Below, piece after piece: positions 1-5,949 of a DNA stretch of 7,631 nucleotides (its first letter is position 1; each line of letters opens with the position of its first letter). This stretch comes from Spirulina sp. DLM2.Bin59. GTDB lineage: Bacteria > Cyanobacteriota > Cyanobacteriia > Cyanobacteriales > Spirulinaceae. The stretch spans positions 1-7,631 of the forward strand of contig RECT01000070.1 of the NCBI GenBank assembly GCA_007693875.1. Reading direction: 5' to 3'. The translations under genes were made by a program, and so were the position numbers. Below the pieces are notes generated by a model. The model saw only the letters and a program-made list of their open reading frames with translations. It was not told where the DNA came from and ran no database searches.

Positions 1-871
1 CCTCAATAATCGCCGCACAATATTGAGGAATCGGTAAACGGGCCTGATTGGGTTCTAAATACTGCTGCAATAGCTCACGGATTTGCACCAACTCATCCCG
101 TACCCCCGTTTCTAATTGCTGCAACATCCGACAAAGATCCTCACGAGTCGCCAACTGCGGTAAATACTCCTGAATCGCGTCAATTTTCGCCAACGTCGCC
201 CCATGGAGATCAAACAACATCCCCACAAACGCCCGCCCACCCTTGCTCGCATCATCCTTGAGCACTTGGCGTAGGTGTTTATTAAAGTGAGCCGCTAATT
301 CCGTCGTTAAAGCAGCGATAACATCGTCATAACTCTCTAGATCCGCCGGTAAAACCCTTTTCTCGCGCCCCCGCTCAAACAACCAAATCACAACCTCCCG
401 CCATTCCACCTCCGGTAACACCGCATACTCATTAAACTGCTCCGGCTGTTGACCAAAAATTTGATGTAAGTTATCCTCTCGTAGCGTCTCAAACAGCTTC
501 ACCTCCTGATTCGCTTCCGCCCACTCCACCCAATACCCCTCAATGCGAGCCGCAAAACGATCTAACACCCCCCGAATCTCCCGATACTGGGGCGCAACCT
601 CCTCCACCAACGCCCGCGCCACCGTCCGCCCCGCCGCCTTCGCAATATCCTCATTGCGCAACACCTCGCCACTCTCACGAAAGCGATCCGCCAACAACCC
701 TAAATTATTCCCCGTCATCCCCGCGAAAAAATTAGCAAACCCCGCCAACACCGGAGCCGCCACCCCCACCGCCGAACCGGCTAACCCTCCCGTGACGATG
801 GAACTCAAGCCCACGAGCACCGTTCCCGCCAAAAGACCCTGATTCACCCTCAACCGTTGAGCTGGAGACAT
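1..871 (-). CDS. N-terminal part of a glycine-zipper, helical modular protein (STAND-like?), runs off the left edge
   Basis: Read leftwards from an ATG at 871-869, the frame stays open for 290 codons to the window edge, so only the N-terminal part is visible. Residues 12-54 are hydrophobic and glycine/alanine-rich, with a G28/G32/G36 GxxxGxxxG zipper plus G12, G16, G21, G44 and G51. This suggests one or two membrane-inserting helices. Residues about 60-205 are charged and probably helical, with a Trp-rich patch at 113-117. Residues 205-230 hold a KDD-x-SKGGRAFVGMLFDLHG-like stretch, and 233-272 look like a coiled coil. From memory, similar N-terminal regions precede NB-ARC/NACHT or repeat domains in large cyanobacterial STAND-type proteins. 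No P-loop is present here, so that assignment is inference. The upstream sequence is G-rich (GGTGGT just before the ATG) with no clear Shine-Dalgarno. It lies downstream of argG on the same strand, separated by a repeat element, and has no HIP1 site. Confidence 0.72.
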   Translation of the reverse strand, partial: MSPAQRLRVNQGLLAGTVLVGLSSIVTGGLAGSAVGVAAPVLAGFANFFAGMTGNNLGLLADRFRESGEVLRNEDIAKAAGRTVARALVEEVAPQYREIRGVLDRFAARIEGYWVEWAEANQEVKLFETLREDNLHQIFGQQPEQFNEYAVLPEVEWREVVIWLFERGREKRVLPADLESYDDVIAALTTELAAHFNKHLRQVLKDDASKGGRAFVGMLFDLHGATLAKIDAIQEYLPQLATREDLCRMLQQLETGVRDELVQIRELLQQYLEPNQARLPIPQYCAAIIE

Positions 872-948
872 ACCACCAAGAAAACCCTACCCCCCCAAGA
901 TATCCCAAAAAAACTCCCCTAACCCATCAACAGACATTCCGCCAAGAT

Positions 949-1093
949 GCACCATTAATGGTGCGTCAGCCGTGACGCTGTTCTTTTGCGTCATGGATTA
1001 ATCACTCTGACGCACCCTACGATTGAATCGAATCGTAGGGTGCGTCAGACCGGATCAATGAAGATGTTGGGGGATAGTGGCTGACGCACCATT
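949..1093. repeat. Symmetric MITE/REPIN-like repeat element with GGTGCGTCAG arms
   Basis: A non-coding stretch is built from inverted copies of one core. The outer arms AATGGTGCGTCAGCC (957-971) and GGCTGACGCACCATT (1079-1093) are perfect 15-bp inverted repeats. Between them sits a perfect 18-bp-stem hairpin (1007-1048). A fifth, partial copy GCACCATT (949-956) abuts the left arm and forms a 16-bp palindrome with it. The spacers on either side of the central hairpin are similar in length (35 and 30 nt), so the layout is nearly mirror-symmetric. The element starts 6 bp beyond the argG stop. It has no coding capacity and resembles REP/REPIN or MITE elements, which are mobilised in trans. No convincing target-site duplication is visible. 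Confidence 0.75.
1007..1048. repeat. Perfect 18-bp-stem hairpin at the centre of the repeat element
   Basis: The arm CTGACGCACCCTACGATT (1007-1024) pairs without mismatch with AATCGTAGGGTGCGTCAG (1031-1048) around a 6-nt loop (GAATCG). On either strand the RNA would fold very stably. It may stop or slow transcription leaving argG, although no T-tract follows. The GTAGGGTGCGTCAG arm resembles dispersed short repeats I recall in many bacterial genomes. Confidence 0.85.
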
Positions 1094-1099
1094 CACGCG

Positions 1100-2302
1100 C
1101 TAGGGGCGAGTTCTTTCCGCCCAAACGCGAGTCGGTAGACCCCAGATATAGATGAACCCTTCCGCCGCCTTGTGATCAAACTGATCCTCATCCGTATAGG
1201 TCGCCAGATCCGGAGAATAGATCGAAAGCTCAGAGCGACGGCCCACCACACTCGCACTGCCCTTGAACAACTTCACCCGCACAACCCCCGTCACCCGCGC
1301 CTGGGTTTGTTGGATGAAAGCATCCAGAGCCGTTTTGAGGGGACTATACCAAAGACCCTGATAGATCAGATTTGTGTAGGTTTGCTCAATCGTGTGCTTG
1401 TATTGCGTCACATCCGCCGTCAACGTCAGACTTTCTAAATCCCGGTGGGCTTGGACAAGCACCAACAACGCAGGCGCTTCGTAGATTTCCCGCGACTTGA
1501 TCCCCACCACCCGGTTTTCAATCATGTCAATGCGGCCAATCCCTTGATTGCCCACCCGCTCATTCAGTTCCGTGATCAACTCCACAGGGCCCAAAGCACG
1601 ACCGTCAAGACTGACCGGCAAGCCCTGCTCAAAGCCAATTTCCACATAATCCGGCTCATCAGGCGTGTCAGCGATCGCCTTGGTCATCACAAACACCTCT
1701 TCCGGTGCTTCCGTCATCGGATCCTCCAGGGGGCCCGCCTCAATACTGCGGCCCAAGAGGTTGCGGTCAATACTAAAGGGAGAAGACTTTTTCACCGGAG
1801 AAGGAATGCCGAACTTTTCCCCATAGGCGATCGTCGCTTCCCGACTCATGCCCCATTCCCGTGCCGGAGCCAGGACTTTTAATTTCGGATTCAGGGCCAC
1901 AATCCCCACATCAAACCGCACTTGGTCATTACCCTTACCCGTACAACCATGGGCCACCGCATCCGCACCGTATTTTTCCGCCGCTTCCACCAGCATTTTG
2001 GCAATCAGGGGCCGCGCTAGGGCCGTGGAGAGAGGATAGCGGGCCTCATAGAGGGCATTGGCTTGGATGGCAGGAAAGGCAAAATTGCGCACAAACTCCT
2101 CTTTACCATCCACCACCAAGGACTCGATCGCCCCAGAATCCAGGGCTTTTTGCTGAATCGGGCCCAGTTCATCCCCCTGACCCAAGTCAGCAGCCAGGGT
2201 GATTACCTCCTTAACCCCCCATTCATCTTTGAGATATGGAATACAGACGGAGGTATCAACCCCCCCAGAATACGCAAGTACAACTCTATCAGCGCGACCC
2301 AT
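1100..2302 (-). CDS. argG: Argininosuccinate synthase
   Basis: ATP-dependent ligase that joins citrulline and aspartate into argininosuccinate, releasing AMP and PPi. This is the penultimate step of arginine synthesis, in the cytoplasm. The 400-residue length is normal for the family. The N-type ATP pyrophosphatase P-loop AYSGGVDTS is at residues 10-18. The substrate-binding stretches EARYPLSTALARPL (86-99), HGCTGKGNDQVRF (118-130) and SPFSIDRNLLGRSIEAG (174-190) are all intact. The ATG is preceded by a G-run (GGGGGA) at Shine-Dalgarno distance, and an in-frame stop lies a few codons further upstream. A promoter of its own lies in the 84-bp gap after aroK, so it can be transcribed independently. 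The gene ends with TAG just before the repeat element. No damage is seen. Confidence 0.98.
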   Translation of the reverse strand: MGRADRVVLAYSGGVDTSVCIPYLKDEWGVKEVITLAADLGQGDELGPIQQKALDSGAIESLVVDGKEEFVRNFAFPAIQANALYEARYPLSTALARPLIAKMLVEAAEKYGADAVAHGCTGKGNDQVRFDVGIVALNPKLKVLAPAREWGMSREATIAYGEKFGIPSPVKKSSPFSIDRNLLGRSIEAGPLEDPMTEAPEEVFVMTKAIADTPDEPDYVEIGFEQGLPVSLDGRALGPVELITELNERVGNQGIGRIDMIENRVVGIKSREIYEAPALLVLVQAHRDLESLTLTADVTQYKHTIEQTYTNLIYQGLWYSPLKTALDAFIQQTQARVTGVVRVKLFKGSASVVGRRSELSIYSPDLATYTDEDQFDHKAAEGFIYIWGLPTRVWAERTRP

Positions 2303-2336
2303 GATTGTTCCCCCATGAGGATTTGATCAGAGGGTC

Positions 2337-2366
2337 ATTCTACGCAAGCGCGATGGTAAAAGTCAA
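2337..2366 (-). promoter_or_regulatory. Sigma70-type promoter of argG
   Basis: On the minus strand, TTGACT (2366-2361) and TAGAAT (2342-2337) are separated by 18 bp. Both boxes are close to consensus. The predicted transcription start is near 2330, giving a leader of roughly 28 nt that contains the GGGGGA ribosome-binding site. It sits in the short gap between aroK and argG and makes argG independent of aroK read-through. No known operator is recognised here. Confidence 0.65.
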
Positions 2367-2386
2367 AAGCAATGGTCAGGAATCGC

Positions 2387-2935
2387 TCATCCTTGCGGTT
2401 TTGGGGGTTTTAACACCGTGGGAATTTGTTGGAGGATGGTGCGGGCGATCGCCCCCGGTTCATCCTCTGGCCCCGGTTGAATATGGAGATCAGCCTGGGC
2501 GTAGCGATCGCGCCTTTCGTTGTACAGTGTCGTTAACCGGGGGAGGCGATCGGCCGGGTTAAGCAAGGGCCGGCTGGCATCCTCCACCGCCGCCAACCGC
2601 TGGGCAATCACCGGCACCGGCGTATCCAGCCACACCACTAACCCCTGTTGGAGATAGCTCCAATTTTTCTGAGCCAAGACAATCCCCCCCCCAGTAGCAA
2701 TCACACTCTGGGTATAGGCGCAAAGTTGCTCCAAAACTTGGCTTTCTAACTCCCGGAAAGCAGGCTCCCCAGCCTCAGCAAAAATATCCGCAATGCTTTG
2801 CCCCGCCACCCCTTCAATGAGGCGATCGCTATCAAAAAAACGATACTGGAGCAACTGGGCCAAAGCCTGACCCACCGTACTTTTCCCCGTACCCATTAAC
2901 CCAACGAGAAATACACTGATCCCCTGTAACATCAT
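2387..2935 (-). CDS. aroK: Shikimate kinase
   Basis: Transfers phosphate from ATP to the 3-hydroxyl of shikimate, the fifth step of the shikimate pathway to aromatic amino acids; cytoplasmic. It has 182 residues, normal for the family. The Walker A loop GLMGTGKST is at 12-20. The shikimate/Mg site DSD is at 35-37, FRELE at 60-64, the Walker-B-like GGG at 82-84, and the lid arginine with RPLL at 122-125. Near the C-terminus is ERRDRYAQAD (140-149), the usual substrate and adenine-binding region. The product begins Met-Met. The first ATG (2935) has AAGAG at a plausible distance, so it is preferred, but the second ATG cannot be excluded. It stops with TGA. The upstream region contains two palindromes that could be control sites. 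Confidence 0.97.
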   Translation of the reverse strand: MMLQGISVFLVGLMGTGKSTVGQALAQLLQYRFFDSDRLIEGVAGQSIADIFAEAGEPAFRELESQVLEQLCAYTQSVIATGGGIVLAQKNWSYLQQGLVVWLDTPVPVIAQRLAAVEDASRPLLNPADRLPRLTTLYNERRDRYAQADLHIQPGPEDEPGAIARTILQQIPTVLKPPKPQG

Positions 2936-2943
2936 TTAACACT

Positions 2944-3007
2944 CTTGATACAAAACAAATAGAACTATTTGTGGATTGATTACGGGATGTATCACCCTTG
3001 ATACAAA
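2944..3007. promoter_or_regulatory. Palindromes and direct repeat upstream of aroK (candidate operators)
   Basis: Two short inverted repeats lie within 75 bp of the aroK start. ACAAATAG / CTATTTGT has 8-bp arms with a 2-bp gap (2955-2972). TGTATCA / TGATACA has 7-bp arms with a 4-bp gap (2988-3005). The 11-mer CTTGATACAAA also occurs twice in direct orientation, at 2944-2954 and 2997-3007. This density of dyads in a promoter-bearing gap is typical of repressor or activator sites, but I recognise no specific regulator. The GTA...TAC pair inside the second palindrome has 10 intervening bases, not the 8 that NtcA needs. Confidence 0.4.
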
Positions 3008-3108
3008 CCCCACAAATTGACCCAGAATCCACTACGGTAAAAAGAGGGGCAATCTGAAGAAAACATTAAATTTTGTGACCATTTTAGCCTCATTGCCCCC
3101 AATGCCTA

Positions 3109-3117
3109 TGGCATAAT
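3109..3117 (+). promoter_or_regulatory. Extended -10 promoter of the 69-residue gene
   Basis: TGGCATAAT (3109-3117) matches an extended -10 element (TG, one base, then CATAAT). No good -35 is seen at the expected distance, which is common for extended -10 promoters. Transcription would start near 3124, leaving a leader of about 25 nt with a TAGG motif (3139-3142) before the ATG at 3149. Confidence 0.4.
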
Positions 3118-3148
3118 ACCCCCATCGCATCAGATTGGTAGGTCTTTT

Positions 3149-3358
3149 ATGACTCCTGTAATGCTACGTCAAATTTGGTCATTGGTTGAAGGTGCTCAGG
3201 CTACCACAATCCTCAACCAAGACGATCCCAGCCTCGTGGAATGGCTCCTCAGTCAACTCCGTGAACAGCGATCGCTCGCCAGCGATGAAGTGGAAATCAT
3301 CAGCCACTACATCCGGGCCCGCACCCCCCTGATTCGAGAAATCGCCGCCACCCAATAG
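3149..3358 (+). CDS. Small conserved cyanobacterial hypothetical protein
   Basis: A 69-residue soluble protein of unknown function. It starts MTPVMLRQIWSLVEG and contains an LVEWLLSQLREQRSL segment (28-42) followed by DEVEIISHYIRARTPLIREIA (46-66). This gives a predicted three-helix, acidic-plus-basic amphipathic protein with no cysteines, signal or membrane segment. From memory it resembles a short protein family found widely in cyanobacteria and lacking an assigned role. It has its own promoter-like -10 upstream, a TAGG ribosome-binding motif, a HIP1 site inside the coding sequence and hairpins just after the TAG stop. All of this supports a genuine single-gene unit rather than a chance ORF. 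The opposite-strand frame over it is a shadow. Confidence 0.8.
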   Translation: MTPVMLRQIWSLVEGAQATTILNQDDPSLVEWLLSQLREQRSLASDEVEIISHYIRARTPLIREIAATQ

Positions 3359-3359
3359 A

Positions 3360-3403
3360 CTTTGCCATGACCGCAGGGCAAAGCAATGAGGCGATCGCCT
3401 CAT
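3360..3403 (+). terminator. Tandem hairpins after the 69-residue gene
   Basis: Two adjacent dyads start one base after the stop codon. CTTTGCC (3360-3366) pairs with GGCAAAG (3377-3383) over a 10-nt loop. ATGAGGCGATCGCCTCAT (3386-3403) is an 18-bp perfect palindrome enclosing a HIP1 octamer. There is no T-run, so this is at best a factor-dependent or mRNA-stabilising end. The remaining sequence to 3470 shows nothing recognisable. Confidence 0.35.
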
Positions 3404-3470
3404 CACCAACCCAATGGCCCAATTCCGTCAATACCGTTCAACTCTGAATCAACCTTAAACTCTCTGAAGT

Positions 3471-3492
3471 TTTGTAGCAAATTTGTAGCAAA
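3471..3492 (+). repeat. Tandem 11-bp direct repeat upstream of natF
   Basis: TTTGTAGCAAA occurs twice head to tail (3471-3481 and 3482-3492) with no gap. The second copy supplies the left half of the NtcA-like box that follows. Each copy sits on one DNA helical turn, so a regulator could contact both on the same face. Confidence 0.6.
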
Positions 3493-3498
3493 ATATAC
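3485..3498 (+). promoter_or_regulatory. Perfect GTA-N8-TAC NtcA-type binding site before natF
   Basis: GTA (3485-3487), eight bases, then TAC (3496-3498) matches the consensus of NtcA, the CRP-family global nitrogen regulator of cyanobacteria. A TAN3T -10 box, TATACT, lies at 3528-3533 (alternatively TATATA at 3526). The spacing between box and -10 is 27-29 bp rather than the 22-24 bp typical of class II NtcA promoters. The box is therefore a good sequence match in imperfect register. The gene that follows imports amino acids, a plausible NtcA target. Confidence 0.5.
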
Positions 3499-3525
3499 AC
3501 CAAAACTGCACAAGATCGCCAAGTG

Positions 3526-3533
3526 TATATACT
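3526..3533 (+). promoter_or_regulatory. -10 region of the natF promoter
   Basis: TATATACT contains TATACT (3528-3533), a good -10 hexamer, and the palindrome GTATATAC (3525-3532). The sequence 17 bp upstream (ACTGCA) is a poor -35, which is expected for an activator-dependent promoter. Transcription would start near 3540, about 30 bp before the start codon. Confidence 0.45.
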
Positions 3534-3572
3534 GACTAGGTGTAAACTTCGATCCTTTGTGGTGTGATGCTC

Positions 3573-4637
3573 ATGACTATTATTAAAAGATTGAATACCC
3601 TGGGTTTATCCGCCCTGTTGGTCGGGAGCCTCGCCGCTTGTGCGACCCCCCCCACCGAAGGTGGAGCCGGTGGTGCTGGGGCAGGTGGCAGCCGCTTAGA
3701 CACCGTCAAACAGCGCGGCACATTGATTTGTGGCGTTGATGGCGGTATCCCTGGTTTTAGCTTCGTCGATGAATCCGGCAACTATTCCGGCCTGGATGTC
3801 GATATCTGTAAAGCCGTCGCTGCCGCCGTCCTCGGTGATGCCGATGCCGTTGAATATCGCCGCCTCGACTCCACCGAACGCTTCACCGCCCTAGCCGGTG
3901 GCGAAGTCGATATGCTCTCGCGGAACACCACCTGGACATTGAGCCGTGACACTTCCGTTGGCTTGGAATTCGCCCCCACCACCTTCTACGATGGTCAAGG
4001 CGTGATGGTGCGAGCCAATAGTGGGATCACCACTCTGGAAGATTTTGATGGCAAATCCATCTGCGTTGAATCCGGCACCACCACCGAACTCAACATCACC
4101 GATGGGATGCGCAAAGCCGGTGTTGACCCAGAGGTGAAAACCTTCCAACAGGCTGACCCCGCCTACGCCGCCTATGATGATGAACTTTGCGACGGCTTCA
4201 CCTCCGATAAATCCCAACTTTTGGCGCGGCGCACCACCCTCTCCAACCCCGATGATCACATCATTTTAGACATCACCCTTTCTAAGGAACCCCTCGGCCC
4301 CGCCACCATCAACAACGATTCCACCTGGTTTGATGTGGTGAAATGGGTAACGTTCGGCCTCTTTGAAGCGGAAGAATTGGGGATCACCTCCGAAAACGTT
4401 TCGGAAATGCTCGAAAGTGAAGACCCGACGATCCGCCGCTTCTTAGGCGTAGAAGGGGAATTGGGTTCCGGCGCTGGCATCGAAGATGACTTCATGGTGA
4501 AAGTGATCGAAGCCGTGGGCAACTATGCCGAAGTTTATGCTCGCAACCTTGGCGAAGATTCTGAATTTAACCTGGATCGGGGTCTTAATGCCCTCTGGAC
4601 GGATGGGGGTCTGCTGTACTCGCCGCCGTTCCGCTAA
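3573..4637 (+). CDS. natF: Amino-acid ABC transporter substrate-binding lipoprotein (NatF/AapJ type)
   Basis: Periplasmic solute-binding protein that captures amino acids (acidic and neutral polar ones in the Anabaena NatF system) for a polar amino-acid ABC importer. Counting from the ATG at 3573, residues 1-22 form a lipoprotein signal with basic KR near the start and lipobox LAAC. The modified Cys is residue 23, and a Gly/Ala-rich tether (30-40) follows. The type-3 solute-binding fold shows GVDGGIPGFSF (54-64), GLDVDICKA (73-81), RFTAL (103-107), GEVDMLSRNTTWT (110-122) and the family-typical end GLLYSPPFR. Start choice is open: in-frame GTG (3564) and ATG (3567) lie just upstream, and no start has a strong Shine-Dalgarno. 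Length (355-358 residues) suits AapJ/NatF proteins. It is followed after 94 bp by a matching permease. The symbol is by homology to this family. Confidence 0.9.
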   Translation: MTIIKRLNTLGLSALLVGSLAACATPPTEGGAGGAGAGGSRLDTVKQRGTLICGVDGGIPGFSFVDESGNYSGLDVDICKAVAAAVLGDADAVEYRRLDSTERFTALAGGEVDMLSRNTTWTLSRDTSVGLEFAPTTFYDGQGVMVRANSGITTLEDFDGKSICVESGTTTELNITDGMRKAGVDPEVKTFQQADPAYAAYDDELCDGFTSDKSQLLARRTTLSNPDDHIILDITLSKEPLGPATINNDSTWFDVVKWVTFGLFEAEELGITSENVSEMLESEDPTIRRFLGVEGELGSGAGIEDDFMVKVIEAVGNYAEVYARNLGEDSEFNLDRGLNALWTDGGLLYSPPFR

Positions 4638-4646
4638 GGATTCCAC

Positions 4647-4664
4647 GACCCAGTAACCTGGGTC
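4647..4664 (+). terminator. Intercistronic hairpin between natF and natG
   Basis: GACCCAG (4647-4653) pairs with CTGGGTC (4658-4664) over a TAAC loop, starting 9 bp after the natF stop. Only a weak T-bias follows. In ABC importer operons, such hairpins often act as leaky terminators or 3'-end stabilisers that keep the binding-protein message more abundant than the permease message. The rest of the 94-bp gap shows no second clear promoter. Confidence 0.5.
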
Positions 4665-4731
4665 TATCTTTGTAAATCTCCCCGGTTGGCATCGTCTCGC
4701 CATCTTCAATGCTCCCTCCTTTGGGCTAACC

Positions 4732-5937
4732 ATGACCACCCATTCTGATCATCAAATTCCCCTCTGGCGTGATGAGCGCTTCTGGAAAATTGCGCTGCAA
4801 GTTTTAGCTGTTGTCATTGTTGTTGGCGTGGGTTGGTTGCTGATTTACAACCTCAGCGTCAATATGCAACGGGCGGGTTTACGATTTGGGTTTGATTTTC
4901 TGGGAAATCAAGCCTCCTTTTCAATTCTGGATAGTGTGGCTCCCTATGATGTGAATCGCACATCCTACCGCAGTTTTTTCCCCTACGTTTCCACCGATAG
5001 CTACGGCCGGGTTTTGCAGGCGGGCCTGATCAACACCCTCGTGATGATGATTTCGGGGATTATTCTCACGACGATTGTGGGGACGATTGTCGGGGTTTTG
5101 CAGTTCTCGGATAACTGGCTGCTGCGCAAAGGCAGTGAACTCTATATTGAAATTATTCGTAATACGCCGTTATTGTTGCAATTGTTTTTCTGGTATTCTG
5201 CGGTTTTTTCGCAGTTGCCAAGGGCTGAGAATCGGCTCAATTTGTTGGGGATTCTCTATGCCAGTAAGCGGGGTCTATTTATGATCTGGCCCACAAATAC
5301 GCCGTTACTTTGGATGAGTTTAGGGCTGTTGGTGGTGGGCAAAATTGGCTTTTTTCTGCTGTGGAAAAGGCGGACATTTGTGATTGTGGAGCGGGGGCAG
5401 TCGGGACAGCCGCAATTGTATGGCTTGGGGATTTTGGCGGTGGTTTTGCTGCTAATTTTCTGTTTTGGGTTGGGGTGGCGTGTCCCGGAAGAAATTGAAC
5501 CGGGGACATTTCAACAGGGGTTACGGTTATCCCTAGAGTTTTCGGCCCTGTTGGCGGGCTTAGTTCTTTACACAGCGGCCTTTATTGCGGAGATTGTCCG
5601 GGCGGGGATTCAATCGGTGGCTATGGGTCAATGGGAAGCCTCCAGTGCTCTGGGGCTACACGCGAATTTGACGATGCGGTTGGTGGTGTTCCCCCAGGCG
5701 TTGCGGGTGATCATTCCGCCGTTGAATAGTCAGTATCAAAATTTGGCCAAGAATTCCAGTTTGGGGGCGGCGATCGCCTATGCTGAACTCTACAATGTCG
5801 CCAACACGACCTATAACCAATCGGGCCGTCCCATTGATGTGATGATCATCATTGCCGTCGCCTATCTTTCCATCAATATGCTCATTTCTTTCGGGATGAA
5901 CACGTTGAACCGCCTCGTGCAAATCAAGGAGCGTTAA
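4732..5937 (+). CDS. natG: Polar amino-acid ABC transporter permease (NatG/AapQ type)
   Basis: Inner-membrane permease of a polar amino-acid importer. Its 401 residues match the long AapQ/BztB/NatG branch rather than the short HisM-like permeases. Membrane segments are visible near 20-41, 98-122 and 135-158, and further ones follow. The first is followed by the long periplasmic stretch 42-92 typical of AapQ. The EAA-loop region runs from GQWEASSALGL (299-309) to VVFPQALRVIIPPL (318-331) and contacts the ATPase. The family usually forms a heterodimer with a second permease (NatH/AapM) plus an ATPase (AapP or BgtA), neither of which is visible here. The ATG at 4732 has no obvious Shine-Dalgarno. 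Codon use is richer in GGG, TTT and TTG than in natF. It is probably co-transcribed with natF. Confidence 0.93.
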   Translation: MTTHSDHQIPLWRDERFWKIALQVLAVVIVVGVGWLLIYNLSVNMQRAGLRFGFDFLGNQASFSILDSVAPYDVNRTSYRSFFPYVSTDSYGRVLQAGLINTLVMMISGIILTTIVGTIVGVLQFSDNWLLRKGSELYIEIIRNTPLLLQLFFWYSAVFSQLPRAENRLNLLGILYASKRGLFMIWPTNTPLLWMSLGLLVVGKIGFFLLWKRRTFVIVERGQSGQPQLYGLGILAVVLLLIFCFGLGWRVPEEIEPGTFQQGLRLSLEFSALLAGLVLYTAAFIAEIVRAGIQSVAMGQWEASSALGLHANLTMRLVVFPQALRVIIPPLNSQYQNLAKNSSLGAAIAYAELYNVANTTYNQSGRPIDVMIIIAVAYLSINMLISFGMNTLNRLVQIKER

Positions 5938-5949
5938 TTTATCGGCTCC

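Noticed and set aside
543..842. 99-codon plus-strand frame in the left gene
   Set aside because: It is antisense to the continuous 290-codon frame. Its Pro/Ala/Thr-rich composition is what the complement of Gly/Ala codons gives.
872..948. Promoter for the left-edge gene
   Set aside because: The minus-strand sequence has TTGATG and TATCTT, but 22 bp apart, and G- and T-runs dominate. No convincing promoter can be called.
1445..1882. 145-codon plus-strand frame over argG
   Set aside because: It is antisense to argG, whose catalytic motifs are intact, and its Arg/His-rich composition indicates a shadow.
2988..3005. TGTATCACCCTTGATACA as an NtcA site
   Set aside because: The GTA and TAC halves are separated by 10 bases instead of 8, so it does not meet the NtcA consensus. 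It is kept only as an unidentified palindrome.
2832..3032. 66-codon minus-strand frame reaching into the aroK upstream region
   Set aside because: It overlaps the aroK N-terminus in another frame, shows no family resemblance and lies over the palindrome cluster.
3386..3403. 18-bp palindrome as a dedicated regulatory operator
   Set aside because: Its core is the abundant HIP1 octamer, which is palindromic by itself, so symmetry is expected. Only the outer bases are extra.
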